Shown in pieces: positions 34,496 through 42,335 of a DNA stretch of 64,000 bases. The position numbers were made by a program, and so were the translations under genes. How positions within the stretch are numbered: the first letter of the stretch is position 1; every line of letters begins with the position of its first letter. Below the pieces are notes generated by a model. The model was not told the origin of the DNA. It ran no database searches and saw only the letters and a list, made by a program, of their open reading frames with translations. This DNA comes from Kitasatospora xanthocidica (GTDB lineage: Bacteria; Actinomycetota; Actinomycetes; Streptomycetales; Streptomycetaceae). The DNA lies in NCBI RefSeq assembly GCF_014656195.1, contig NZ_BNBY01000011.1:115371-179370 (forward strand), written 5' to 3'.

Positions 34496-35143
34496 ATGAC
34501 CGAGACCGGGACCACTCCGAACCTGCGCGAGCTCAACAAGCGCCGCACCCGAGAGGCGATCTCGCACGCCGCGACGCGGCTCTTCATCGCCCAGGGCTTC
34601 GACCGGACGACCATCGCCGAGGTCGCCGCCGCCGCGGGCGTCGCCAAGATGACCGTCACCAACCACTTCCCGCGCAAGGAGGACCTCTTCTTCGACCTGC
34701 ACGAGGAGCTGGTCGGCCGGCTCGCCCGGTCCGTCGCCGGGCGAGCCCCGGGCGAGTCGGCCCTGGCCGCGCTGCGCCGCGACTGCCTGGCCGGGATCGA
34801 CCGGCACGACCCCCGCCTCGGCTTCTCCGGCCCGGACTTCGCCCGGACGGTCTTCGACAGCCCGGCACTGGTCGCCCGGCTGCGCGAGGTGCACGAGCAG
34901 GGCGAGACGGCACTGGCCGAGGCGCTGGCCGAGGCCGTGCACGAGAGACCCGTCGGCTTCGAGAGCCGGGTCGCCGCCGCCCTGCTCGCCGGCGTCGACC
35001 GGGCGGTGTTCAGCGAGGTGCTCCGCCGCACCCTCGCCGCCGAGGACGCGGCCACGATCGCCGCCGCGGTACGCCCCTCCGCCGTACGCGCCTACGACCG
35101 ACTGGAGGGCGCGCTGGGCGGCTTCGCCGTACGGGCGGCCTGA
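34496..35143 (+). CDS. TetR family regulator of the second DHA2 pump
   Basis: 215 residues; TAGGCT ends 6 bases before the ATG and no ribosome site is present, so the mRNA is probably leaderless. The helix-turn-helix is at about 14-60 (REAISHAATRLFIAQGFDRTT, then AAAGVAKMTVTNHFPRKEDL). The C-terminal domain is helical (MftR/TetR_C-like). The regulator is divergent from the pump at 32859, and the single palindrome covers the pump -35. Expected to be relieved by a substrate of the pump. Confidence 0.92.
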   Translation: MTETGTTPNLRELNKRRTREAISHAATRLFIAQGFDRTTIAEVAAAAGVAKMTVTNHFPRKEDLFFDLHEELVGRLARSVAGRAPGESALAALRRDCLAGIDRHDPRLGFSGPDFARTVFDSPALVARLREVHEQGETALAEALAEAVHERPVGFESRVAAALLAGVDRAVFSEVLRRTLAAEDAATIAAAVRPSAVRAYDRLEGALGGFAVRAA

Positions 35144-35171
35144 CCACCCGCCCGAGGCAAGCACCCTTGAC

Positions 35172-35222
35172 GAAAGGTTGACCTGCTCACGGCAGAAAGT
35201 TGACGATCACCGCCCCTATGGT
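35172..35222 (+). promoter_or_regulatory. Direct repeats and -10 box before the DUF6445 gene
   Basis: GAAAGGTTGAC (35172-35182) and GAAAGTTGAC (35195-35204) are direct repeats about two helical turns apart. TATGGT (35217-35222) ends 6 bases before the ATG. TTGACG at 35200-35205 is only 11 bases from it, too close for a normal -35, so the repeats may be an activator site rather than a promoter element. Confidence 0.5.
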
Positions 35223-35228
35223 CGGCGC

Positions 35229-35909
35229 ATGCCCTCACAGCCCATCAGGCCCACCGCGCTGCCGGTCCTGCCGTACCGCAAGCCCACCCGGGGCCGGGAC
35301 TACTGGGTCCTCAACGACGTCCTGCCCGACCCTGACGCCGTCCGCGAGCGCTGCCTGGCCCGCGGCGACTGGACCGAGGGCTACCCGTACCGCCCGGAGA
35401 GCTGGCCCGGGCTGCGCACCATGCCGGGCCTGGAGCCCGACGAGCTGGCCCGGGTCGAGGGCCTGGTCCGCAAGGCCACCGGCGCCTCCCGGCTCTGGGT
35501 GCAGAGCACCCCGGGCGGCGGCACGCTCAACCACAACTGCGTCCAGGTCGTCGGCGACGGCGAATCGGAGTCCCGCCCGCACACCGACTCCCGCGCGCTC
35601 TGCCGCTACGCAGCCGTGCTCTACCTCAGCCCGGACGCACCCAAGGACGCCGGCACCAGCTTCTACCGCCAGCAGTTCCCCGGCGGCCGCCTCGGCGGCA
35701 ACCTGGTGAACGCCCCGCACAACAACCTGGTCGAGGCGCTCGGCACCCGCCGCGTGCCCGGCGACCACTTCGTCGAGGACGTCCGCGTCCCCAACCGCTA
35801 CAACCAACTGCTGCTCTACCACGCCAATCTGATCCACAGCGCCACCGGCTACTACGGCGACGAGCTGGCCCAACGCCGGATGACGGCGGTGTTCTTCTGG
35901 ATGGCCTGA
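35229..35909 (+). CDS. DUF6445 family protein, 2-oxoglutarate/Fe(II) oxygenase-like
   Basis: 226 residues from an ATG with no ribosome site but a TATGGT -10 box six bases away (probable leaderless mRNA). PHTD (118, 120) is an HxD iron-binding motif within SRPHTDSRALCRYAAVLYLS, and HANLIHSATG offers the distal His203, the arrangement of a double-stranded beta-helix dioxygenase. DAGTSFYRQQFPGG is also conserved-looking. I assign it to the DUF6445 group with moderate certainty; that group is thought to share the 2OG-Fe(II) fold but has no established reaction. Cytoplasmic. Confidence 0.75.
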   Translation: MPSQPIRPTALPVLPYRKPTRGRDYWVLNDVLPDPDAVRERCLARGDWTEGYPYRPESWPGLRTMPGLEPDELARVEGLVRKATGASRLWVQSTPGGGTLNHNCVQVVGDGESESRPHTDSRALCRYAAVLYLSPDAPKDAGTSFYRQQFPGGRLGGNLVNAPHNNLVEALGTRRVPGDHFVEDVRVPNRYNQLLLYHANLIHSATGYYGDELAQRRMTAVFFWMA

Positions 35910-36020
35910 CCCCGCGGCGCACCGGCTGACCCCGCCACGCACCACCTGGCCCCGCCACGCACCACCTGACCCCACGACCCACCGGCGCACGGGCCGGCCG
36001 CCCCGCACGGGCCGCGCGTC

Positions 36021-36348
36021 TCAGCCGCGCATCTCGCACCACCCGGCGCGGCCCGCCCCGACGTGCGCCAGCGCCACCCGCGCCAGACCCGCCCGCGTCA
36101 GCGCCGCCGCCAACCGGGCCAGTCCTCCGCCGCGACCAGCTCAGCCGGGCCCGCCGGGCTCCCCGGCAAGCCGAGCGCCCCGGCCTCCGCCAGCGCCCGC
36201 TCGTGCCGGCGCTGTTCCGCACCGAGCACAGCACCGTCAGGATGAGCAGCCGGTAGAGCGGGGAGGGCTTGTCGCGCAGCGCGATCCCGGCCTCCTCCGC
36301 GTAGGTCCGGCCGAACCGGTCGAGCAGCTCGGCCACGGTCGGCGCCAT
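36021..36348 (-). pseudogene. Decayed HhH-GPD DNA-glycosylase/endonuclease-like gene
   Basis: An intact start (GAGGAGGTGGCC before the ATG at 36348) opens MAPTVAELLDRFGRTYAEE and continues through LYRLLILTVLCSVRNSA, the N-terminus of a protein of about 220 residues common in Streptomyces (helix-hairpin-helix DNA glycosylase/endonuclease-like). After about 46 codons the frame turns into arginine-rich nonsense. Fragments of the normal C-terminus remain in other frames: ALAEAGALGLPG with PAELVAAEDWP, then RLAAALTRAGLARVALAHV, ending at a TGA at 36021-36023. Total 328 bases, not a multiple of three, so a large internal deletion and at least one more frameshift are needed. The family call comes from recognised N-terminal residues and is moderately certain; decay is seen directly. 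Confidence 0.7.
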
Positions 36349-36413
36349 GGCCACCTCCTCCTCCCCCACGCTCGCCCGGATTCGGCCCCCGCGCACCGGG
36401 GGACGCTCGCCGC

Positions 36414-37430
36414 ATGGACCACGACCACCCGAACACCGACGGCCCGAGCCACCACCACCCGGGCCGGCGCCAGATCCAGCTCCAGATCCAGAACCAGCAC
36501 GAGAACCGGAACCAGAACCAGCCGACCCGACCCACCGTGCCCCCGACCGAGACGATCCGCCCCGAATGGGCCGCGATCGACGCCCTGCCCACCCCCGAAC
36601 TGCTCCGCCTGATGAACGTCGAGGACCGCACCGTCCCCACCGCGGTCGCCGGACAGCTGGAGCGGATCGCCGCCGTCGTGGACGCGGTGGCCGCCCGGAT
36701 GGCCTGCGGCGGCCGGCTCGTCTACGCCGGAGCGGGGACGGCCGGCCGGCTCGGGGTCCTGGACGCCGCCGAGTGCCCGCCCACCTTCGGCACCGATCCG
36801 GCCCTCGTCGTGGGCCTGATCGCCGGTGGCCTCCCGGCCGTGACGGCCGCCACCGAGGGCGCCGAGGACAGCCCCGACCTCGCCGCGGCCGATGTCGCCG
36901 CGCTCGCCCTCACCCCTGCCGACACCCTGGTCGGGGTGTCCGCCTCCGGCCGCACCCCGTACGCGGTGGCGGCCGTACGGGCCGCGCGGGCCACCGGCGC
37001 GCTGACCGTCGCGCTGGCGTGCAACCGCGGTTCCGCGCTGGCGTCCGCCGCCGAACTGGCCGTCGAGGTGGAGGTGGGCCCCGAGGTGCTCGCCGGTTCG
37101 ACCCGGCTCAAGGCGGGAACGGCGCAGAAGCTGGTGCTCAACATGCTCTCGACGGCCGCGATGGTCCGCCTCGGCCGGACGTACGGAAATCTGATGGTCG
37201 ACGTCCGGGCCACCAACGCCAAGCTGCGCGAGCGCGCCCGACGGATCGTCGCCGAGGCCACCGGCGCCGAGGACGCCGCCGTCCGGGCCGCCCTCGCCGC
37301 GACCGGCGGCCGGGCGAAGGACGCGATCCTGGTCCTGCTCGCCGACGTGGACGCGCCCACCGCCGCCCGGCTCCTCGACACCGCGGGCGGCCGCCTGCGC
37401 GACGCCCTGCGCGCCGGCGGCCACGGCTGA
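36414..37430 (+). CDS. murQ: N-acetylmuramic acid 6-phosphate etherase
   Basis: 338 residues. The SIS-domain signature of MurQ is complete: YAGAGTAGRLGVLDAAECPPT (about 103-123, shown by GAGTAGRLG and AECPPTFG), TAATEGAEDS, GVSASGRTPYAV with catalytic-site Ser, AGSTRLKAGTAQKLVLN and LMVDVRATNAKL. The enzyme splits the lactyl ether of MurNAc-6-phosphate during cell-wall recycling, giving GlcNAc-6-phosphate and lactate. The first 40 residues are a His/Gln/Asn-rich extension (QIQLQIQNQ-like) from a CAGATCCAG/AACCAG repeat, absent from typical MurQ. No MurNAc kinase or transporter lies beside it. Cytoplasmic. Confidence 0.94.
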   Translation: MDHDHPNTDGPSHHHPGRRQIQLQIQNQHENRNQNQPTRPTVPPTETIRPEWAAIDALPTPELLRLMNVEDRTVPTAVAGQLERIAAVVDAVAARMACGGRLVYAGAGTAGRLGVLDAAECPPTFGTDPALVVGLIAGGLPAVTAATEGAEDSPDLAAADVAALALTPADTLVGVSASGRTPYAVAAVRAARATGALTVALACNRGSALASAAELAVEVEVGPEVLAGSTRLKAGTAQKLVLNMLSTAAMVRLGRTYGNLMVDVRATNAKLRERARRIVAEATGAEDAAVRAALAATGGRAKDAILVLLADVDAPTAARLLDTAGGRLRDALRAGGHG

Positions 37431-37461
37431 ACCCGGCCGGGGACCGACCCCCCGGGCCCGG

Positions 37462-37998
37462 TCAGTCCTGCTCCGCCTTCGACAGCACGTCGGAGACCAG
37501 CGTGGTGGCGAAGTCGTTCCCCTTGCCCGAGATCCGGTTGACGTACTCCGCGAGCAGGACCGCCGTGGCCTCCAGCGGGTTCATCTCCTCCTCCGTCCAC
37601 GGGCCGTACTGGGCGCGCCACAGTGTGGGGCTCAGTCCGGTGCCCGCGGCGGTGAGCAGCCCGGCCATGGTGGGGACGACCTCCGGACGGAAGGTCCTGG
37701 GCATCATCCGCATCGTGGCCACCAGGCTGGGCACCACGTGCTCGACCACGTCCTCCTCGTGCTCCGCGAACGCCTTGCTCAGCCAGTTCATGTACAGGTA
37801 GACGAGAGTGCAGACCCCCTCCAGCACCGCCCTGGCCTCGGCCGGACTGAAGGACGCGACGGCCTCCTCGAGCATCCGCTGCTCCTCGGGGTCCGTCCCG
37901 GTCTTGCCGTCGTAGACGGCTCTGAGCCGGGAGTCGATCACCAGCAGCGCCGCGCTCACATTGCCGACGGGAGCGTCTCGGGGGTCGCAGGACGGCAC
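37462..37998 (-). CDS. Cytoplasmic helical protein of unknown function
   Basis: 178 residues from a GTG at 37998, preferred over a GTG at 38025 because AGGAG lies 4 bases upstream (38003-38007). The sequence is helical and acidic: VSAALLVIDSRLRAVYDGK, DPEEQRMLEEAVASF, ARAVLEGVCTLVYLYMNWLS, EHEEDVVEHVVPSL. No signal peptide, membrane helix or known motif. I do not recognise the family. The promoter region is occupied by an eight-unit tandem repeat (38002-38130). It converges with murQ, with 31 bases between the stops. Confidence 0.7.
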   Translation of the reverse strand: MPSCDPRDAPVGNVSAALLVIDSRLRAVYDGKTGTDPEEQRMLEEAVASFSPAEARAVLEGVCTLVYLYMNWLSKAFAEHEEDVVEHVVPSLVATMRMMPRTFRPEVVPTMAGLLTAAGTGLSPTLWRAQYGPWTEEEMNPLEATAVLLAEYVNRISGKGNDFATTLVSDVLSKAEQD

Positions 37999-38001
37999 AG
38001 G

Positions 38002-38130
38002 ACTCCTTCTCAACCGACCGAGCACTCGACCCGACCGGGCACTCGACCCGACCGGGCACTCGACCCAACCGAGCGCTCGACCAACCGAGTTCTCGACCGA
38101 CTGGCTTCTCGATCAACCGGCTTCTCACCC
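38002..38130. repeat. Tandem 16-17-bp repeat in the promoter region of 37462-37998
   Basis: About eight diverging copies of a unit close to AACCGAGCNCTCGACC are arranged head to tail; the central three differ by one base. The CGAGC-CTCG core of each unit is nearly palindromic. The array begins at the ribosome site of the leftward gene and extends upstream. Beyond it (38131-38360) the DNA is CACGCGCCCCGAGCC-like low-complexity sequence with no gene. Confidence 0.8.
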
Positions 38131-38360
38131 GCCCCGGGGCCTTCGCTCGACCGGACGGGTACGACGTTTCCCACCCTAGGCGGCCGACCGGACGCGACCC
38201 GGCGATTCCGTCGGGATTAGCCCGGTCGAGTGACGCCTTCGCCCGGAACCCCCGCGCCCCAAGCCCGCGCGCCCCGAACCCACGCGCCCTCGGCCCCACG
38301 CGCCCCGAGCCCGCGCCCGCCCCGGCCCCGCCCGACCCGGGGTGACACCGTGACGGCCAG

Positions 38361-38957
38361 TCAGGCCGCGTCGGCGGAGGTCCCGGAGGGGACTACGGCC
38401 CAGGCGGCCTCGATCATCCGGAAGATCTCGTCCACCGCGGCCGCCGGATCATCCGCCTCACGGGCCAGCGAGAACGCGCCGATCACGAACCGCGCGATCG
38501 TCCGGCAGGCCGTCGCCGACCGCGCCGGGTCGGAATCGGCGGCGACGGCCGTCGCCAGCGCGTCCGCGTGGCGCAGCCTCATCGTCTCCTCGTACTCCCG
38601 CAGGGCGGGCGATTCGTCGATCATGCGCCAGATCGGGCCGGCTCCGTCCGCGGTGCAGTGCCGCACCATGGCGTGGATCTCGCGGCGCAGCGCGGGGATG
38701 AGCGGTTCGTCGGGCGACCGGTCGGTGACCGCCCGGGTGAGGCGTTGCTCGAAGTCCTGGTCCTGTTCGAACACCAGGGCCTCTTTCGAGGCGAAGTGGG
38801 AGAAGACCGTGGTGACGGCGACGTCGGCCTCGGCGGCCACTTCGCGGATGCCCACCGCCTCGTAGCCGCGTTCCAGGAAGAGCCTCAGCGCGGTGTCGGC
38901 GATCTTCTGGCGGGTCGCGGCCTTCTTGCGCTCGCGGCGTCCGGACGGCTCGGTCAT
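38361..38957 (-). CDS. TetR family regulator of the quinone oxidoreductase
   Basis: 198 residues. The helix-turn-helix is at about 16-62 (IADTALRLFLERGYEAV, then AAEADVAVTTVFSHFASKEAL). The C-terminal domain is helical and carries two cysteines (in RHCTADG and TACRTI), so redox sensing is possible but unproven. Divergent from the oxidoreductase at 39028; the palindrome ACTAACCGTTAGT (39000-39012) lies beside the -10 of that gene. Repression of the oxidoreductase is inferred from the arrangement. Confidence 0.92.
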   Translation of the reverse strand: MTEPSGRRERKKAATRQKIADTALRLFLERGYEAVGIREVAAEADVAVTTVFSHFASKEALVFEQDQDFEQRLTRAVTDRSPDEPLIPALRREIHAMVRHCTADGAGPIWRMIDESPALREYEETMRLRHADALATAVAADSDPARSATACRTIARFVIGAFSLAREADDPAAAVDEIFRMIEAAWAVVPSGTSADAA

Positions 38958-38999
38958 GCCGTGATGCTATCAGTCACAAAAACAGAACAGCTTCAAAAT

Positions 39000-39020
39000 A
39001 CTAACCGTTAGTGTTACGGT
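39000..39020 (+). promoter_or_regulatory. Operator and -10 box before the oxidoreductase
   Basis: ACTAACCGTTAGT (39000-39012) is a perfect palindrome with 6-base arms. TACGGT (39015-39020) ends 7 bases before the ATG at 39028, giving a leaderless transcript; the operator lies in the promoter spacer. The surrounding 38970-39000 is A+T-rich. Confidence 0.75.
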
Positions 39021-39027
39021 CGGCCGC

Positions 39028-39921
39028 ATGAAGAAAGTGAGCTTCGCCGAGTTCGGCGGCCCGGACGTACTGCACCTGGTGGATGCCGAGGAGCCCCACG
39101 CGGGCCCCGGCCGGATACGCGTCGCCGTACGGGCGGCCGGCGTGAACCCCGTCGACTGGAGGATTCGCGAAGGCCAGGTCCTGAAGGCCCATCCGATCGA
39201 GCTGCCGTCCGGGGTCGGGCTGGACGCCGCCGGGGTGGTGGACGAGGTCGGCGAGGGGGTCGACGGTGTCGAGGTCGGCGACCACGTGTTCGGCGAAGGC
39301 TCCAGCACCTACGCCGAGTTCGCGGTGCTCTCCGCCTGGGCCCGGATGCCCGAGGGGCTGACGTTCGAGGAGGCGGCCGGGTACCCCTCCGTGGTGGAGA
39401 CCGCGCTGCGGCTCGTCCGCGAGGTCGGCGTGCGGTCCGGACAGACCCTGCTGGTCAGCGGCGCATCCGGCGGAGTCGGATCGGCGGTGCTGCAGATCGC
39501 CCGCGACCGCGGCATCACGGTGATCGGTACGGCCGGGGCCGCGAACCAGGACTACCTGCGCGGCCTGGGCGCCCTCGCCACGACGTACGGCGAGGGCTGG
39601 GTCACCCGGGTCCGGGAGCTCGGCCGGGTCGACGCGGCCCTCGACCTGGCCGGCTCCGGCGTGATCCGCGAACTCGTCGAACTGACCGGGGACCCGCGGA
39701 AGGTGGTCTCCATCGCCGACCTCACCGCGCCCGAGCTCGGCGTCCGCTTCTCCGGCGCGGCCGGGAGCGTACCGGAGGCGCTCGCCGAGGCCGTCGACCT
39801 CATCTCGCGGGGAAGGCTCCACATCCCGGTCGAGAAGGCGTACACCCTCGCCGAGGCCGCGGTCGCGCACATCGACAGCCAAGCCGGGCACACCCGCGGG
39901 CGCCGGGTCATCGTCGTCTGA
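39028..39921 (+). CDS. NADP-dependent quinone oxidoreductase-like protein (MDR superfamily)
   Basis: 297 residues. It is a zinc-free medium-chain dehydrogenase/reductase: an N-terminal GroES-like domain with VRAAGVNPVDWRIREG and DAAGVVDEVG, then a Rossmann domain with LLVSGASGGVGSAVLQIA (about 140-157) in the AxxGxxG form typical of quinone oxidoreductases. The zinc-site cysteines of alcohol dehydrogenases are absent. It would reduce quinones or enones with NADPH. The divergent TetR and palindrome suggest induction by an electrophile. Probably translated from a leaderless mRNA. Confidence 0.92.
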   Translation: MKKVSFAEFGGPDVLHLVDAEEPHAGPGRIRVAVRAAGVNPVDWRIREGQVLKAHPIELPSGVGLDAAGVVDEVGEGVDGVEVGDHVFGEGSSTYAEFAVLSAWARMPEGLTFEEAAGYPSVVETALRLVREVGVRSGQTLLVSGASGGVGSAVLQIARDRGITVIGTAGAANQDYLRGLGALATTYGEGWVTRVRELGRVDAALDLAGSGVIRELVELTGDPRKVVSIADLTAPELGVRFSGAAGSVPEALAEAVDLISRGRLHIPVEKAYTLAEAAVAHIDSQAGHTRGRRVIVV

Positions 39922-40070
39922 GCACCGGTCGGACGCAACCCCGGGACTTGGCACCCCCTCGGCCCCGCGCGCCCGCGTCAACCAGCCTCTTCCACAGATC
40001 GGGTGAGTGTCCGTCACCGACCGGCACGGTCACCCGCTCCCCGCACGCCGGAGGCGGTACTGCTGGCCGC

Positions 40071-40502
40071 ATGACCACACCCCGACGCTTCGTGAAGGCC
40101 GCCCTGGCTCTCGCGCTCGCCGTGATTCCCACCGTCGCCGTCCCCGCCACGGTCACCCCCGCGGCCGCCGCGGTCATCCAGCCGCCGCTGCCGGTCGAGG
40201 CCCTCCCACCGCAGGTCGAACAGGCCTGCCGGATCTGGGAGCGCCTCGACTGGCCCGTCAGCCCGACCCCCGTCGACTACCGCATCCCCGGCCCGGATTT
40301 CATCCGCGGCAGCAACCCGTACGGCAACCGCAGCAAGGACCTCCCCGCCGGCGGCGACTACCACGAGTACGACGTCAACCCCCGCCCCACGCCCACGACC
40401 CACCGCGACGCCGAGCGCCTGGTCCGGGACCGGCACACCGCGCAGGTCTGGTACTCGGCCGACCACTACGCCAACTTCCGGGAAATCTCCGAGGGTTGCT
40501 GA
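40071..40502 (+). CDS. Secreted guanyl-specific ribonuclease (RNase Sa/barnase family)
   Basis: 143 residues with a signal peptide (basic MTTPRRFVK, hydrophobic 10-27, cleavage near AAA-AV). The mature part resembles Streptomyces RNase Sa: YHEY at 97-100 supplies catalytic Glu99, an Arg in THRDAERLVRDR (112-121) and His132 in YSADHYANF are the other catalytic residues, and the protein ends in Cys143 as RNase Sa does. It cleaves RNA after guanosine outside the cell. No barstar-like inhibitor gene is seen nearby. A strong hairpin follows the stop. Confidence 0.9.
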   Translation: MTTPRRFVKAALALALAVIPTVAVPATVTPAAAAVIQPPLPVEALPPQVEQACRIWERLDWPVSPTPVDYRIPGPDFIRGSNPYGNRSKDLPAGGDYHEYDVNPRPTPTTHRDAERLVRDRHTAQVWYSADHYANFREISEGC

Positions 40503-40522
40503 ACCCCTTCCCCGAACGCCGT

Positions 40523-40554
40523 GGGCGCCCCCTCGCCGACCCGAGGGGGCGCCC
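40523..40554. terminator. Bidirectional hairpin between RNase and MerR genes
   Basis: GGGCGCCCCCTCG and CGAGGGGGCGCCC form a perfect 13-base stem around CCGACC between the converging genes. There is no T run, as is usual for actinomycete terminators. Confidence 0.75.
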
Positions 40555-40589
40555 ACCGACGTCACCTCACCTCCGAGAACCAGCACCCG

Positions 40590-41603
40590 CTATCGAGCGC
40601 CGCGCAGTCCGAGGACGTACGCCGCGGTGAGCGCCACCGCACGGTCCTCGTCCGAGGACAACTCCTCCAGCGCGCGGGTCGCCGTGCCTCCCGGGATGTC
40701 GGCGAGCGCCTGGGTCAGCCGGCGGCGGGCGGGCGGTCCGGCGGCTCCCGCAGCCGCGCCGGCCAGGCGGGCGACGAGCCCGGTGGCGATCCGGTCCGCC
40801 GACGCCGGGTCACCCGCCAGTGCGCTCAGCGCGTCGGCCGCGTCGGCGTCGTTCCGCCCCTCGACGATCATGTCGATGAGCGTCGGCACCGCCTCGGCCA
40901 CGCCGCGGGTGCCGAGCGCCAGAGCCGCGTGGCCCCGGACGACGGGGTCGGGGCCGGTGAGGGCGTCCCGCAGCAGTGCCGTCGCCCCGGCGGTCGGGAT
41001 CTCGGCGATGGAGCGGACGGCCCGCTCGCGCACCTCCGCCGAGGGCGAGCCGAGGCCCTTCGCCAGCAGGGCCGGCGCCTCCTCGCCCGCTTGCGCCAGG
41101 GCCCACCGGAGGGCTCCGGCGACATTGGGGTCCGACTCCCCCAGCGCGGCCTCGGCCAGGGCCTCCGCCGGCACGGGGTCACCCTCGGCTGCGGACAGGG
41201 CCGCGCGCTGCCGTGCCCCCGCGCTCCCCGACTCCAGGGCCTGCAGGAGCGAGACGGTCCGCAGGACCTCCTCCCACCCGGCGGGTTCCGCGGCGCCGAT
41301 CCGGCGCAGCCGGGTGAGCAGCTCGGTCTCCGCGGCGATGCGCTCCATCGTCCGGCGGATCAGGTCGTCGACGAGCTCCGACGGCGCGAAGCCGGGATCG
41401 TCGAGCGCGCGCCCGACGTCGCTCAGCGACAGCCCGAGTGACCGCAGGCTCTCGATGTGGAAGATCCGCCGGATGTTCTCGCCGGAGTACTCCCGGTAGC
41501 CGGAGTCGGTCCGGGTGGACGGCCGCACCAGGCCGAGCGACTCGTAGTGCCTGAGCATCCGGGCGCTGACCCCGGACCGCCGGGCGACATCACCGATCAA
41601 CAC
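40590..41603 (-). CDS. MerR-type regulator fused to HEAT-like repeats
   Basis: 337 residues. The N-terminal 110 residues are a MerR DNA-binding domain: IGDVARRSGVSARMLRHYESLGLV with the wing TDSGYREYSGENI and the coiled dimer helix. Instead of a small ligand pocket, the rest (about 120-335) is a series of 30-35-residue helical hairpins (ALAEAALGESDPNVAGALRW; EVRERAVRSIAEI; VVRGHAALALGTRG; ALEELSSDEDRAVALTAAYV) of HEAT/armadillo type, which normally bind proteins. The gene for a second HEAT protein lies just upstream in the same operon (6-base gap), and a MerR-type palindrome precedes that. Sensing through a protein partner is an inference. Confidence 0.88.
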   Translation of the reverse strand: MLIGDVARRSGVSARMLRHYESLGLVRPSTRTDSGYREYSGENIRRIFHIESLRSLGLSLSDVGRALDDPGFAPSELVDDLIRRTMERIAAETELLTRLRRIGAAEPAGWEEVLRTVSLLQALESGSAGARQRAALSAAEGDPVPAEALAEAALGESDPNVAGALRWALAQAGEEAPALLAKGLGSPSAEVRERAVRSIAEIPTAGATALLRDALTGPDPVVRGHAALALGTRGVAEAVPTLIDMIVEGRNDADAADALSALAGDPASADRIATGLVARLAGAAAGAAGPPARRRLTQALADIPGGTATRALEELSSDEDRAVALTAAYVLGLRGAR

Positions 41604-41609
41604 CGCCTA

Positions 41610-42287
41610 CTACCCCTCCTGGTCGGATCCACCGAGGACCGCGACGCGCTTCGCCTCCTCGATCGCGAGCTCGAATCCGGCGTCCGGATCGCGCCACAAC
41701 CGTTCGGTGGCGAGCACGTGTGCGCGCACCCTCGGGTCGGGGGACGCCGTCGCAGCGCCCAGCACCGGCAGCATCACCTCCCCGAGCGCGATCAGCGCCC
41801 GGCTGAGGCTCAGCTGCGTCTCGCGGCCGCCGCGCCCGAGCTGTGTCGCCAACCCTACGGCCAGCCGGTGCTCCTCACCTTCGGGCACCAGGACGACGGC
41901 CGCCCGCCAGGCGCTGCGCGCGGCCTCCTCGTCGGGGTCGGCCAGCAGCGCCGGGGTGATCGCCGGCCATGCCCGCCGGTCCCCGATCTTGGACAGGGTG
42001 TGCAGCGCCTGGCTCCGCGCCTGGGCCCGCTCCGAGCGGACCTCGACGAGGAGCGGCGGGACGGTCGTCGCCGCCGGGTGGCGGGTGAGCGCCCAGGTCA
42101 GCGTCTCGCGCACGGAGAACTCGGGCTCGACCGCGCTCCGCCGGACAAGCGCGCCGACGTACCGGGGGTCCGGGGCCGTGCCGACCGCCAGCGCCGCCCG
42201 CAGCCGGACCGACGGGTCGTCGTGCTCCAGGCCCCGGAGCGCCTGGGGCGCGCTCGTGTCTGCCGTCCGCTTGGTCATGCCGGTCAT
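41610..42287 (-). CDS. HEAT-repeat protein, first gene of the MerR-HEAT operon
   Basis: 225 residues from the ATG at 42287, placed 8 bases after GGAGG (42296-42300). Almost the whole protein is HEAT-like: ALRGLEHDDPSVRLRAALAV, ALVRRSAVEPEFSVRETLTW, LVEVRSERAQARSQALHTL, PALLADPDEEAARSAWRAAV, VMLPVLGAATASPDPRVRAHV. It resembles the HEAT half of the downstream MerR fusion, so the two may have arisen by duplication or may pack together. No enzyme motif, signal or membrane helix. It ends 6 bases before the GTG of the MerR fusion. Confidence 0.82.
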   Translation of the reverse strand: MTGMTKRTADTSAPQALRGLEHDDPSVRLRAALAVGTAPDPRYVGALVRRSAVEPEFSVRETLTWALTRHPAATTVPPLLVEVRSERAQARSQALHTLSKIGDRRAWPAITPALLADPDEEAARSAWRAAVVLVPEGEEHRLAVGLATQLGRGGRETQLSLSRALIALGEVMLPVLGAATASPDPRVRAHVLATERLWRDPDAGFELAIEEAKRVAVLGGSDQEG

Positions 42288-42316
42288 GGGGACCACCTCC
42301 TCCGGCTCAGTGAAGG

Positions 42317-42335
42317 CCTTGTCACCGTGTCAAGG
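42317..42335. promoter_or_regulatory. MerR-type operator
   Basis: CCTTGTCACCGTGTCAAGG is a 19-base palindrome with one mismatched pair, in the form of MerR-family sites. On the minus strand TTGACC lies at its edge and TTCACT about 19 bases on, the long spacer typical of MerR-activated promoters. The DNA behind it (42333-42385) repeats GTCAAGGCCGAC. Confidence 0.7.

Noticed and set aside
38002..38130. CRISPR-like array
   Set aside because: Units abut with no unique spacers and drift steadily; no cas genes nearby. Recorded as a tandem repeat.
40590..42287. HEAT proteins as phycocyanobilin lyase-like or a toxin-antitoxin pair
   Set aside because: No lyase or toxin motif is visible; the MerR head and operator fit a regulatory unit better.
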